Shown piece after piece: positions 43,572-53,371 of a DNA stretch of 64,000 bases. The translations under genes and the position numbers were made by a program. The notes beneath the pieces are model-generated. The model saw only the letters and a program-made list of their open reading frames with translations. It did no database searches and had not been told where the DNA came from. The DNA comes from Palaemon carinicauda (Eukaryota > Arthropoda > Malacostraca > Decapoda > Palaemonidae): assembly GCF_036898095.1 (NCBI RefSeq), contig NC_090763.1, positions 61,721,167-61,785,166 on the forward strand, in the 5' to 3' direction. Within the stretch, counting starts at the first letter, position 1. Each line of letters opens with the position of its first letter.

Positions 43572-44765
43572 TTAGGGGAATGTAGTGGTTGAGCCCTCAC
43601 CCACTACTGCACTCGCTGCTACGAATGGTCCCAGGGTGTAGCAGTTCTCGTAAAGAGACTGGACATCTTTAAGATAAAAAGACGCGAACACTGACTTGCT
43701 TCTCCAATAGGTTGCGTCCATTATACTTCGCAGAGATCTATTTTGTTTAAAGGCCACTGAAGTTGCGACAGCTCTAACTTCATGCGTCCTTACCTTCAGC
43801 AAAGCTTGGTCTTCCTCACTCAGATGGGAATGAGCTTCTCGTATTAACAGTCTGATAAAATAGGATAAAGCATTCTTTGACATAGGCAAAGATGGTTTCT
43901 TAACTGAACACCATAAAGCTTCTGACTGTCCTTGTAAAGGTTTAGTTCGTCTTAAATAGAACTTAAGAACTCTCACAGGGCATAAGACTCTTTCTAGTTC
44001 ATTTCCAACCATATTTGATAGGCTTGGAATATCGAACGATTTCGGCCAAGGACGAGAGGGTAGCTCGTTTTTGGCTAGAAAACCAAGTTGTAAAGAACAT
44101 GTAGCCGTTTCAGATGAAAATCCGATGTTCCTGCTGAAGGCGTGAATCTCACTGACTCTTTTAGCTGTGGCTAAGCAAACCAGGAAAAGAGTCTTTAAAG
44201 TGAGATCTTTAAAGGAGGCTGATTGTAGCGGCTCGAACCTTTCTGACATGAGGAATCTTAGTACCACGTCTAAATTCCAACCAGGTGTCGCCAAACGACG
44301 CTCCTTCGTGGTCTCAAAAGACTTAAGGAGGTCCTGTAGATCTTTGTTGTTGGAAAGATCTAAGCCTCTGTGACGGAAGACTGATGCCAACATGCTTCTG
44401 TAACCCTTGATAGTGGGAGCTGAAAGAGATCGTTCTTTCCTCAGGTATAAAAGGAAGTCAGCTATTTGAGTTACAGAGGTACTGGTCGAGGATACAGATA
44501 CTGACTTGCACTAGTTTCGGAAGACTTCCCACTTCGATTGGTAGACTCTAAGGGTGGATGTCCTCCTTGCTCTAGCAATCGCCCTGGCTGCCTCCTTCGA
44601 AAAGCCTCTAGCTCTCGAGAGTCTTTCGATAGTCTGAAGGCAGTCAGACGAAGAGCGTGGAGGCCTTGGTGTACCTTCTTTACGTGTGGCTGACGTAGAA
44701 GGTCCACCCTTAGAGGAAGAGTTCTGGGAACGTCCACTAGCCATCGAAGTACCTTGGTGAACCAT
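43572..44765 (-). pseudogene. Tyrosine recombinase of A4 with one nonsense codon
   Basis: Exactly the length of the A1 gene (398 codons with stop). The only defect seen is TAG at 44511-44513, where A1 and A3 have the tryptophan codon 85 (VFR-x-W-CKS), a TGG-to-TAG change. All catalytic residues downstream are preserved (AKRVSEI, HEVR, YWRSKS, ASFYLKDV). Without read-through, only an 84-residue N-terminal piece would be made; an internal start downstream would lack part of the DNA-binding region. Confidence 0.9.
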
Positions 44766-46720
44766 TCTCTCGCGGGCCAGAGGGGAGCAACTAACGTCAA
44801 CCTTGTCCCTTCGTGAGAGGCGAACTTCTGCAGTACCTTGTTGACAATCTTGAACGGGGGGAATGCATATAGGTCTAGATGTGACCAATCTAGGAGAAAG
44901 GCATCTATATGAACTGCTGCTGGGTCCGGGATTGGTGAGCAATATATTGGGAGCCTCTTGGTCATCGAGGTTGCGAAGAGATCTATGGTAGGCTGGCCCC
45001 ATGTGGCCCAAAGTCTCTTGCACACATCCTTGTGTAGGGTCCATTCTGTTGGAATTATTTGTCCCTTCCGACTGAGACAATCTGCCATGACATTCAAGTT
45101 GCCTTGGATGAACCTCGTTACTAGTGAAATGTTTAGATATTTTGACCAGGTGAGGAGGTCCCTTGCTATCTCGTACAACGTCATAGAGTGGGTCCCTCCT
45201 TGCTTGGAGATGTACGCCAAAGCCGTGGTGTTGTCCGAGTTCACCTCCACCACTTTGCCTTGAAGGAGAGACTTGAAGCTTTTCAAGGCCAGATGAACTG
45301 CCAGTAGCTCCTTGCAGTTGATATGCATTGTCCTTTGACTCGAGTTCCAAGTTCCCGAGCATTCCCGACCGTCTAATGTCGTGCCCCAGCCCGTGTCCGA
45401 TGCGTCCGAGAAGAGAACGTGGTTGGGAGTCTGAACAGCCAGGGGCAGACCCCCTCTGAGGCTGATACTGTCCTTCCACCAAGTCAGGGAAGACTTCATC
45501 TTCTCGGAAATGGGGATCGAGACCGCGTCTAGCGTCTTGTCCTTTTTCCAGTAAACAGCTAGGTGATATTGAAGAGGACGGAGGTGTAGTCTTCCTAACG
45601 ATACGAACTGTTCCAGGGATGAAAGTGTCCCTATCAGACTCATCCACTGCCTGACTGAACATCGTTCCTTCTTCAGCATGTTCTGGATGCATAACTGGGC
45701 TTGACTTGTTCTGGGGGCCGACGGAAAAGCCCGAAAAGCTAGACTGTGAATCTCCATCCCTAAATACACAATAGTTTGGGATGGGATCACTTGAGACTTT
45801 TCCATATTGACCAGGAGACCCAATTCCTTGGTCAGATCTAGAGTCCACTTTAGATCCTTCAGACAGCGACGACTGGAAGAAGCTCTTAGAAGCCAGTCGT
45901 CCAAATAGAGGGAGGCTCTGATGTCCGCTAAATGAAGGAATTTGGCTACATTCCTCATCAGCCTCGTAAACACAAGAGGAGCTGTGCTTAGGCCAAAGCA
46001 CAGGCCTTGAAACTGGTAGACAACCTTTTCGTAAACGAATCTCAGAAAAGGTTGGGAGTCTGGGTGGATGGGGATGTGAAAGTATGCGTCCCTTAGGTCT
46101 AAAGAGACCATCCAGTCTTCCCTTCTGACCGCTGCTAGAACGGACTTTGTGGTCTCCATGGCGAACGTCTGCTTTGTGACAAAGACATTCAGCGCACTGA
46201 CGTCTAGCACCGGCCTCCACCCTCCTGTCTTCTTTGCCACTAAGAAGAGACGGTTGTAGAAGCCCGGGGTTTGATGGTCCAGGACTTTGACTACCGCTCC
46301 CTTTTCTAGTAAGAGAGACACCTCCTGTTTCAATGCTCGTCTCTTGTCTTCCTCTCTGTACCTGGGAGAGAGATCGATGGGAGACGTTGCTAGAGGGGGT
46401 TTTCGTACAAACGGGATCTTGTATCCCTCTCTGAGCAACTTCACAGATTGTGCATATGCGCCTCTCTTCTCCCAGGTCTGCCAGAAGTTCTTGAGTCTGG
46501 CTCCCACTGCTGTCTGAAGAAGCTGGCAGTCAGACTCTGCCTTTAAAGGACTTGGTTCCTTTCTTCTTCCCACTTCTCCCTTTGGCACGAGCACCTCCTC
46601 TGCTGGAGGCTCTGCCACGAAAGGGCGGAATAAATCGGGACGCTGGAGTGTCCATCCTTGGTCTAGCTGCGAAGGTAGGCAAAGGGGTGGCTTTGCGGGC
46701 AGAGGACGCAACCAGGTCAT
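44471..46720 (-). CDS. Reverse transcriptase / RNase H polyprotein of A4
   Basis: 749 residues, open throughout. RT motifs: SLDLRDAYFHIP near 206-217, CFGLSTAP near 241-248, YLDD near 272-275. RNase H acidic residues lie in FSDAS (near 437-441), CKELLAV, NSDNTT and NVMADCLSR. The open frame starts at ATG 46720 inside gag, about 190 bp before the gag stop; the A1 start codon is a valine here, so translation starts upstream or by recoding. The C-terminal 98 codons overlap the recombinase N-terminus in another frame. It replicates the element through an RNA intermediate. Confidence 0.93.
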   Translation of the reverse strand: MTWLRPLPAKPPLCLPSQLDQGWTLQRPDLFRPFVAEPPAEEVLVPKGEVGRRKEPSPLKAESDCQLLQTAVGARLKNFWQTWEKRGAYAQSVKLLREGYKIPFVRKPPLATSPIDLSPRYREEDKRRALKQEVSLLLEKGAVVKVLDHQTPGFYNRLFLVAKKTGGWRPVLDVSALNVFVTKQTFAMETTKSVLAAVRREDWMVSLDLRDAYFHIPIHPDSQPFLRFVYEKVVYQFQGLCFGLSTAPLVFTRLMRNVAKFLHLADIRASLYLDDWLLRASSSRRCLKDLKWTLDLTKELGLLVNMEKSQVIPSQTIVYLGMEIHSLAFRAFPSAPRTSQAQLCIQNMLKKERCSVRQWMSLIGTLSSLEQFVSLGRLHLRPLQYHLAVYWKKDKTLDAVSIPISEKMKSSLTWWKDSISLRGGLPLAVQTPNHVLFSDASDTGWGTTLDGRECSGTWNSSQRTMHINCKELLAVHLALKSFKSLLQGKVVEVNSDNTTALAYISKQGGTHSMTLYEIARDLLTWSKYLNISLVTRFIQGNLNVMADCLSRKGQIIPTEWTLHKDVCKRLWATWGQPTIDLFATSMTKRLPIYCSPIPDPAAVHIDAFLLDWSHLDLYAFPPFKIVNKVLQKFASHEGTRLTLVAPLWPAREWFTKVLRWLVDVPRTLPLRVDLLRQPHVKKVHQGLHALRLTAFRLSKDSRELEAFRRRQPGRLLEQGGHPPLESTNRSGKSSETSASQYLYPRPVPL

Positions 46721-48962
46721 GGGTGTCCTTCTGTATCAAAGAAGCAGCAATCTCCTTAATCAAGTCCTCTGGAAAAAGGCATTTAGAGAGAGGAGCAAAC
46801 AGAAGTTCGGATCTTTGACAAGGTGTCACTCCAGCTGACAGGAAAGAGCAAAGGTTCTCATGCTTCTTGAGGACTCCGGATACGAACGATGCAGCAAGCT
46901 CACTAGACCCGTCACATATGGCCTTGTCCATGCAGGACATGATGAGCAAGAAAGATTCCTTCTCAGTCGGGGAGATCTTCCTGCTCAAAGCTCCCAGACA
47001 CCAGTCTAAAAAGTTGAAGACCTCGAAGGCTCTAAATATCCCTTTCAACAGATGGTCTAGGTCCGAAGGTGACCAGCATATCTTAGAGCGTCTCATGGCT
47101 AGCCTGCGGGGAGAGTCTACAAGACTTGAGAAGTCGCCCTGGGCAGAGGCAGGAACTCCCAAGCCGAGAACTTCTCCCGTGGCATACCAGACGCTCGATC
47201 TGGAAGATAGTTTAGCAGGGGGAAATGTAAAGGCTGTCTTCCCTAGACTCTTTTTGGACTGCATCCACTCTCCTATAACTCGTGAAGCTCTCTTGGACGA
47301 GCGTGCGAGGACGAGTCTAGTAAAGGCAGGCGAGGATGACTGCGTACCTAAAGCAAACTCTGACGGAGGAGAGCGCGGAGCCACAGACACAAACTGGTCC
47401 GGAAACATCTCTTTGAACAGAGCAAGAACTTTTCTAAAGTCCAAAGAGGGTTGCGTGGACTTGGGCTCGTCAAGGTCCGAATGTGGTTCATCAACGTGTG
47501 CCGCATCGTCATCATCAGAGAGTCCATCATCCGAGTATTGAGGAGGAAGCGGCAATGGAGTAGGAATCGGCTGGTCAGCTGAGTCCGGTCGCACGGGTGC
47601 ACGCGTGACTGAACCGGACGCAACGTCATGGAACTGTTGCCCAGTCTGTGAGCTGGCAACAACCATCGCAGCGCGGGGACGCACAGCGTCTACTCCAGAC
47701 TGTCTAGTCTGATGTGGGCGAGCAGAGGTAACCACACTGGGATGCGGAGGTTGACGTTCCGCGTCAAAACAAAACAACTCTGACGGTTGTTGTACCTCGC
47801 GAACGTCAACGGAAGGTTCCGTGCGTCGCTGAACGTCAACATGCGGCTGGCAGGGTACACTGGAACGCATGGGTGGCGGGACTCTCTCAGCTGGAGTGCG
47901 CAAGAAGGTCGCCTCAGCATCCACAGGACGCACAACCGAGTGTGTGGTTGGTTGTAGGCAAGAGGTTGGTGCAGCAGCAACCTTCTCCGCACGAAAGTCC
48001 TGCATTAGAGACGTTAATTGGTACTGCATGGTCTGCAGCAAAGACCACTTAGGGTCTGCCGTAGCAGGTGCGGCGACAGACGGTGTAACTGCCTGAGGCG
48101 GTACCGCTTTGCCTCTCTTAGGAGGTGAGCAGTCATCGGAAGACTGCAGCGAGTCCGAACTGACCCAGTGGCTACAACTGGGCCGTTGGACTTGCGCGGA
48201 AGGGACCGACTTGCGCTTAAGAGGTCGTGAGACCTTGGTCCATGGTTTCTTACGAGAAACCTCTTCCGCAGACGAGGAATAAATGGGCTCTCTCGTCTTT
48301 GTGTGGGTGGGACGATCTTGGGTAGATACGCCCGAAACCACGGAGGGAACGTCTTTTCGCTGATTAAAGCCTCTCGAACCCATTGGTCGTACGACATTGC
48401 TTCTCCCCTGGACTTGGGAGCTTGCAAGAGGTCCCGGACTAGGAGGACGACAGGCACGAACAGACGAACCCTCAAGCGCAACACTATCCACAACACTATC
48501 ACTCACTTTACCACTTCCCACTGCACTTTTACACTTCAGCTCCTTGACGTCCGCCATGAGCTGGTTACGGTCACTAGCCAAGGACTCAAGTCTCTCACCC
48601 AGAGCTTGGATGGCACGCATCATGTCAGCCATCGAAGGTTCCTGAGTGCCAGAAGGGGGATCGGGAGCAACCACTACAGGGGAAGGAATAGGTTGTGGGG
48701 CATGAGGAGAGGAAAAATCAACAGAACGAGATGAACTTCTCCTGACTCTATCTCTCTCTAGCCTACGTGTATATTTTTGGAATTCGATAAAATCGAATTC
48801 CGAAAGCCCAACGCATTCCTCACATCGATCTTCCAATTGACAGGTTTTATCCCGACAATTGGAACAAATGGTGTGAGGATCGATAGAGGCCTTCGGAAGA
48901 CGCCTTGAACAGTCCCTAGCATTACACTTCCTGAATTTTGGGACTTGAGAAGGGTCAGCCAT
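46530..48962 (-). CDS. gag of A4, intact
   Basis: 810 residues starting MADPSQVPKF. The zinc cluster of six cysteines plus H30/C33/C36-type residues lies at 13-50. A basic stretch RRLERDRVRRSSSRS comes next, then a short putative coiled coil (about 110-150, MMRAIQALGERLESLASDRN). A long disordered linker rich in S, P, V and D covers about 160-500, and the conserved C-terminal domain about 520-780 (SSKRASRVIGEW, SVWYATGEVLGLGV, HLLKGIFRAFEVFNFLDW). The tail is basic, ending GKKKGTKSFKGRV. Presumed structural, nucleic-acid-binding protein of the cytoplasmic particle. ATG context and position are shared with A1. The last 190 bp overlap the RT frame. Confidence 0.9.
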   Translation of the reverse strand: MADPSQVPKFRKCNARDCSRRLPKASIDPHTICSNCRDKTCQLEDRCEECVGLSEFDFIEFQKYTRRLERDRVRRSSSRSVDFSSPHAPQPIPSPVVVAPDPPSGTQEPSMADMMRAIQALGERLESLASDRNQLMADVKELKCKSAVGSGKVSDSVVDSVALEGSSVRACRPPSPGPLASSQVQGRSNVVRPMGSRGFNQRKDVPSVVSGVSTQDRPTHTKTREPIYSSSAEEVSRKKPWTKVSRPLKRKSVPSAQVQRPSCSHWVSSDSLQSSDDCSPPKRGKAVPPQAVTPSVAAPATADPKWSLLQTMQYQLTSLMQDFRAEKVAAAPTSCLQPTTHSVVRPVDAEATFLRTPAERVPPPMRSSVPCQPHVDVQRRTEPSVDVREVQQPSELFCFDAERQPPHPSVVTSARPHQTRQSGVDAVRPRAAMVVASSQTGQQFHDVASGSVTRAPVRPDSADQPIPTPLPLPPQYSDDGLSDDDDAAHVDEPHSDLDEPKSTQPSLDFRKVLALFKEMFPDQFVSVAPRSPPSEFALGTQSSSPAFTRLVLARSSKRASRVIGEWMQSKKSLGKTAFTFPPAKLSSRSSVWYATGEVLGLGVPASAQGDFSSLVDSPRRLAMRRSKICWSPSDLDHLLKGIFRAFEVFNFLDWCLGALSRKISPTEKESFLLIMSCMDKAICDGSSELAASFVSGVLKKHENLCSFLSAGVTPCQRSELLFAPLSKCLFPEDLIKEIAASLIQKDTHDLVASSARKATPLPTFAARPRMDTPASRFIPPFRGRASSRGGARAKGRSGKKKGTKSFKGRV

Positions 48963-49166
48963 TTTGAATTGGTCAAAGGGGAATTCAAAAACTATCCAAA
49001 GTCATCAACAAATAATCCGATATCAAAAAAGAATGCAAGGATTTATTGAAGAGAAAGCCTGCACAGCGAAAGCTCAAAACTAGAATAGTGTACTTCACCA
49101 AATAGTTGTGAAAACAAATCCAGTTAGCAACAGCGAATTAGTAGGTCTTGCCGGTAGCACGACAGA

Positions 49167-49343
49167 GAGAAAATTGAGTTCTTTGTTTACAATGAGTACT
49201 GAGTACCTGCACGACAGATGGCGCTGTTGAAGTACACCCCCTACCTGCATAGCGATCGCTGGCGGATTTTTTACGTAGAGTTTTCTGTCGAGCAGCAGAG
49301 CTGCAGCTTATATAATCACCGGCTAAGTTAAATATTGGAAAAT
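49167..49343 (-). repeat. 5' inverted terminal repeat of A4
   Basis: Inverse of 42832-43028; ends GGCTAAGTTAAATATTGGAAAAT next to host intron sequence. Confidence 0.92.
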
Positions 49344-49844
49344 ACTGAACAAAAGCTGTTGTTTTCATATCTCTAACAAACAAATATAAAATACCAGATA
49401 CAGTACCAATAATAGCGACATAACTAAAGTCAAAGTTCTACTAGACCAACAAAGTAGCAAAGGTATCTTAGCAGTAGTAAAAAAAAAAAAAAAATTCAGT
49501 AGGCATTATGATGAGTATGTAATATGTTTCAATTTTTAACAGCCGTAAGTTTCTTATTAACCCTATAAGGATTTAATGACGAACTTTAACATCATCTGTT
49601 CATATAACCATAAATGCCTTCATAGAAAATCTAGTTAGCTTTCTATTGTAACTTTCAGTTCCTTTCTACTTTTATTCCTTTGTTAGTCCCCAACAGGATC
49701 ACCGAAGATTACCAGAGGGTTAACAAATTTCAATGATCATAACAGCTCAAGATAAAGGATACAACATTAAAGACGAAGGTTTGTAATCTCGTACAAAAAA
49801 ATCAAATATATAAAGTTTTGATGAAGTTTGTTAAGACAACATAC
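49344..49844. other. Intron sequence between A4 and host exon
   Basis: AT-rich, with a short A run at 49480-49494; nothing else recognised. Confidence 0.5.
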
Positions 49845-49969
49845 CTGAGAATGGGTTCAACACTTGCAAAATCAAGTTCTGGAGGCACAATAATCTCAGT
49901 CTCAGGATCCTTTGGTTCTTTGAGTTGTGTCAGCAAAGAGGTGCATGCATTAAGAATAGGACGATGTGC
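49845..49969 (-). CDS. Second coding exon of the host gene: BTB/POZ domain continuation
   Basis: On the minus strand the exon follows ATGTTTACACAG and is followed by GTATGTTG. Its 125 bp are read in phase 0 after the upstream exon: 41 codons plus two bases. The peptide begins AHRPILNACTSLLTQL and ends FASVEPIL. Joined to the end of the first exon (CDVVLKFSSGQVVK) it gives the typical BTB/POZ order: strand B1/B2, the H-R/K-x-I/V-L-x-A-C/S helix, then a strand before helix A4. The YTG word expected next in most BTB domains is not in the following exons identified, so a missing exon or divergence is possible. Confidence 0.82.
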
Positions 49970-50864
49970 CTGTGTAAACATAGGAATATATTATAAATCA
50001 AAATACCAAAATTATAATTCCAAAAAATTTGTCATTTCCTTTTTTGAATTTTATGAATTACAGTATACCAAGAATACAGTAAATACCAGTTTAACATATT
50101 GACTGAAAAAGTCCTAGGTTTGTCTTGCAATAAAAAGATTTCAACTCAGATGCTTCGGAAATACGTTACATGCAGTTGAAAGTTTCCGTACTGTAGTTGC
50201 ATTAAATGAAACACTTGTAAATTGAGGAAAAAATAGGCAAACAACAGTAGTTTATATTATCAAAGTGTTATACTTAATACTGGTAATGTATTATTGCCAA
50301 TTAGTTCACCTTCTGTTCTTGGTATACTGATCAGTATTATTTTGTACTTTTTATTTCCTTAATTCCGAGGCAGTTTTTCACCATGTGAATTTCAGTGGGT
50401 TTTATTAGCCACTCATTTCCTATTAACGGGTTCTGAAATGTACTTAGATGGTCCTCTGGTTAATTGAAAGTTTCATCAGTTTTAATATCATAGTTGTATT
50501 TAAAAACATTTTGTCAAAATAACACAAGAACTCAATGGGCTACTTGTGTTTTCTTATTTTATCTTACTTTCCTCATACGGTTTTACAGTTTTGTACAGTT
50601 GCACAAAAATTGCTGTTACTGAATGATTTAATCATTTATGTCAGATTAATTATCCTTACAAATAAAATTAGATAATAGTATTTAAAAACATCCTATTAGT
50701 ACTAAACAAATTTTAATTGAATTCACTTAAAATACATAATTACATTCTAAGTAAATTATAAACATATTCAAGTACCTAATTGCTCAGTAAACTATAATAT
50801 GATTCTTTTGAAGTACTGTCTCATAGATCATTGTGAAAGAAATGCAACAGTGGCATTAACTTAC
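49970..50864 (-). other. Intron of the host gene, 895 bp
   Basis: Bounded by GTAAGTTAATG (donor, read on the minus strand) and TTTACACAG (acceptor). AT-rich, no transposon recognised; the only short intron seen in this gene. Confidence 0.8.
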
Positions 50865-52323
50865 CTTTACAACTTGACCACTTGAAAACTTGAGAACAAC
50901 ATCACATTCTTCTTCTCGATCAAAAAACGCTTCCAATCTCTGCAGGAGGTATGATGCCCAATTTTCTAGTTTAACAGTGGCTACGATGTCAGGGCTGTTA
51001 CTTTCAGATCTATTGCCTGATGTGCATGGTCTATCAGGACTTTTAGAGGGCTTGTCTAATACATCTGGTTTAAATTCTTCTTCTGTTTTTTCTATCACAA
51101 GAGCTTCACAGTCATCTTCTATGTCAATTAGAGGTATTTTTTCATCCTTCACCTCAAGGGTTTCCATTTCACTGTCACCTGGAGGAAGTATACTTTGTAC
51201 ACTTCCATCTGATCCTACCATGTGTGAATTATTTTGATCGCCAGAGGTTGGATACGGAATGTCTTCAGATGATTTATCACGGGGTGGTTGATAACCAACA
51301 TTCATTTCAGGCTTCAAAATAGAATGTAACAGGGAACTTTGTAAGGTTCCAGGGTACCCTATGTTACCCGAAATATCTTGGGTCACTTCAGGTAATAATG
51401 GCAATGCTACAACAGAGGTAGTGTCAGAACTAATGGCTGAGGTATTATTACTCAAACTCTGCAATGGCATCAACGGAACACCTGGGGTATTTGAGTGGCA
51501 CAAAATAGGTGTCATAGGACATGCCACAGGACTTGCCATTATGTGAGACTGTGATGGTATAGTAGTAAAAACAATGGAAGAAACACTAGCTGGGGCGAGT
51601 CTCATCTGTTGCGTGCATGGGGAAACCACCTCTTGACTAGCAATTGTGCATGGGGTTGATTTTACTGTTGATTCACTTCTTTTCTTTTTCTCATAGGAAT
51701 TAGGCAAAATAATTTGAACATCACTCTCTTTGCCTTGGTTTTCCTCTGCTGAATTTGCAGTCCCAGGAGAATCTTCATCACTACAATCTTCATGATTTGT
51801 CTTCCTACTGTTTGTGCTCACAGACTTTTCATTTTGTGTGTGCATGGATTTAGATGAGTCACATCCTGCTCCATCAATCTGACTTGTCCATGCATCTGAA
51901 GACCCTTCATCTGCCTCCTTATCAGCATCCCTTAAGGGTAACTTTGACATATTACTTCTCAGCTTGTGCCTCTCTTTTCTTGCTTGCCTTCTACTACTAC
52001 TTGATGCATAAGTTTTCCTTATATGACGGGCAAGATACCTTGTATGGCTGTTGGTAGATGACCCAGAACTTGTATTGCTAGTTGCACCACCGTATGTGAC
52101 CTCACTTATAGCAACAACTCTTTCATGCTTCCCAAAACCTGAATTTTTGAAAGACTTAGTACTGTTACTTCTATTTGATTTATGCATTCCACCATCATGC
52201 TTAGAACTCTTTCTTCTTTTGGAACCACTACTAACTTTCTCTTCTACGTATGCATTTTCTATGTGCTCATATTCCCTTGCTCTTTTCTTCCCCCCTCGTC
52301 TTCTAGACTCCATTTTGTAATTT
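50865..52323 (-). CDS. First coding exon of a nuclear BTB/POZ-domain protein
   Basis: The exon begins after TTTTTATTTCAG at 52323. The ATG at 52313-52311 (context ACAAAATGG) opens 483 codons up to the donor AAG-GTAAGT at 50865. The N-terminus is strongly basic (RRRGGKKRAREYE, then KRRKSSKH), as expected of nuclear localisation signals. Residues 40-210 are S/N/K-rich with RQARKERHKLR, 210-440 are P/S/T-rich with acidic patches, and 447-483 start a BTB/POZ domain (KLENWASYLLQRLEAFFDRE). The NW-x4-LQ-L-x2-FF word resembles the BTB of the insect insulator protein CP190, but there the BTB is N-terminal; here it follows about 446 disordered residues. BTB domains mediate dimerisation, often in transcription factors. 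Identity beyond BTB protein is not established. An upstream non-coding exon is implied by the acceptor. Confidence 0.85.
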
Positions 52324-52399
52324 CTGAAATAAAAATTGTAATAAAACTTTAAAACTTCTACATACTATGTAAGAAACAAAACAAAAGAACATTTACTAA

Positions 52400-52511
52400 C
52401 TTTTTCCTTTCCTCACTGGGCTATTTTCCTTGTTGGAACCCTTGGGATTATAGCATCCTGCTTTTCCAACTAGGGTTGTAGCTTAGCAAAGAATACTAAA
52501 AATAATAATAG
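52400..52511 (+). repeat. AAT-tailed interspersed repeat, 5'-truncated copy
   Basis: Shares CTGGGCTATTTTCC, TTATAGCATCCTGC and AACTAGGGTTGTAGCT with 10320-10440 and ends in AATAATAATA. It lies in the intron just upstream of the first coding exon. Confidence 0.75.
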
Positions 52512-53345
52512 TACTTACAATAATAAAAAAAGTTTCAACCTCCTTTGTACATCAATTTTCAGATATTTAATAAAAAATAAAAGGCAGATAATAGAATAAA
52601 ACATTATCAACAGATACTTTATGATTTAAATCAAACTCAAAACCTCTACAATGTACATTAAAGATTTCAATTCTTGTTTATTTCAAGTGTCATGAAAAAG
52701 AAACAATATAAATTGTAAAGGGATTTTCACATAATAAAATCACTTTCACTATTCAGGACCATGTAGCATGCTTCCTCTGAGAAAAAATAATGACACAAAA
52801 TTCTTGACTTTAAATATCTAAATAGTCTTACACAAGCCACAACATCGTTACCAAAATTATCTTCAATTTAAAAATTACATGAAAGATGTAATAATGTCAC
52901 AGGTAACATTCACATAGATTCCAAAGTTACTATAGCTGATTAAGATCAAAATTACAGAACTGTAAGATTCACTGGTTTTGAGTCTCTTTAGAAATTTATC
53001 ATCAATTGACTTTTAAGTTTATAGATACATTAGCATTTTGCCAGTTCTAGTTTTTTTTTATAACAACTTGTAGACAGACATAAAACTATCTCTTTCCCTG
53101 CTACAGGAGAAATCTCCTAAAATTTGCATTATTGCCCACTAAGCATGTTAAACCAATTCTCATTTTCATATTTAAAAGCAGGAAAATCTGAGCGATTACA
53201 AGTAAAGTACTGTAGTGATATCGCCTTCTTCAAAAGTACAGGTGGTGCAGTCTTTTACCTGTCACACATCTTAGCTTAAAACATTGGATAATATGCAGAG
53301 GTAAATGCCAAGAATAGAGCTTGGGAAAAAGCCATTCCTAGTAAA
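52512..53345. other. Presumed 5' intron or upstream sequence, nothing recognised
   Basis: AT-rich sequence; no exon, promoter or repeat could be supported. Confidence 0.4.
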
Positions 53346-53371
53346 ATATGACAAAATTGAAAGTAATTTGT

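Larger units (their letters stand above)
42832..49343 (-). mobile_element. DIRS-type retrotransposon A4, nearly intact
   Basis: A 6.5 kb complete copy: 5' ITR, 204-bp leader, gag (810 residues, intact), RT/RNase H (749 residues, intact), recombinase with one nonsense codon, ICR, 3' ITR. The ITRs differ at a single position by eye over about 147 bp, indicating a recent insertion. It sits in the intron between host exons 49845-49969 and 25241-25440 (or 34733-34801). It is the best reference copy for family A in this window. Confidence 0.94.

Noticed and set aside
46867..47541. 224-residue plus-strand frame, and 15684-16193 plus
   Set aside because: Antisense shadows of the conserved gag C-terminal domain, present because of its codon use; no independent motif.
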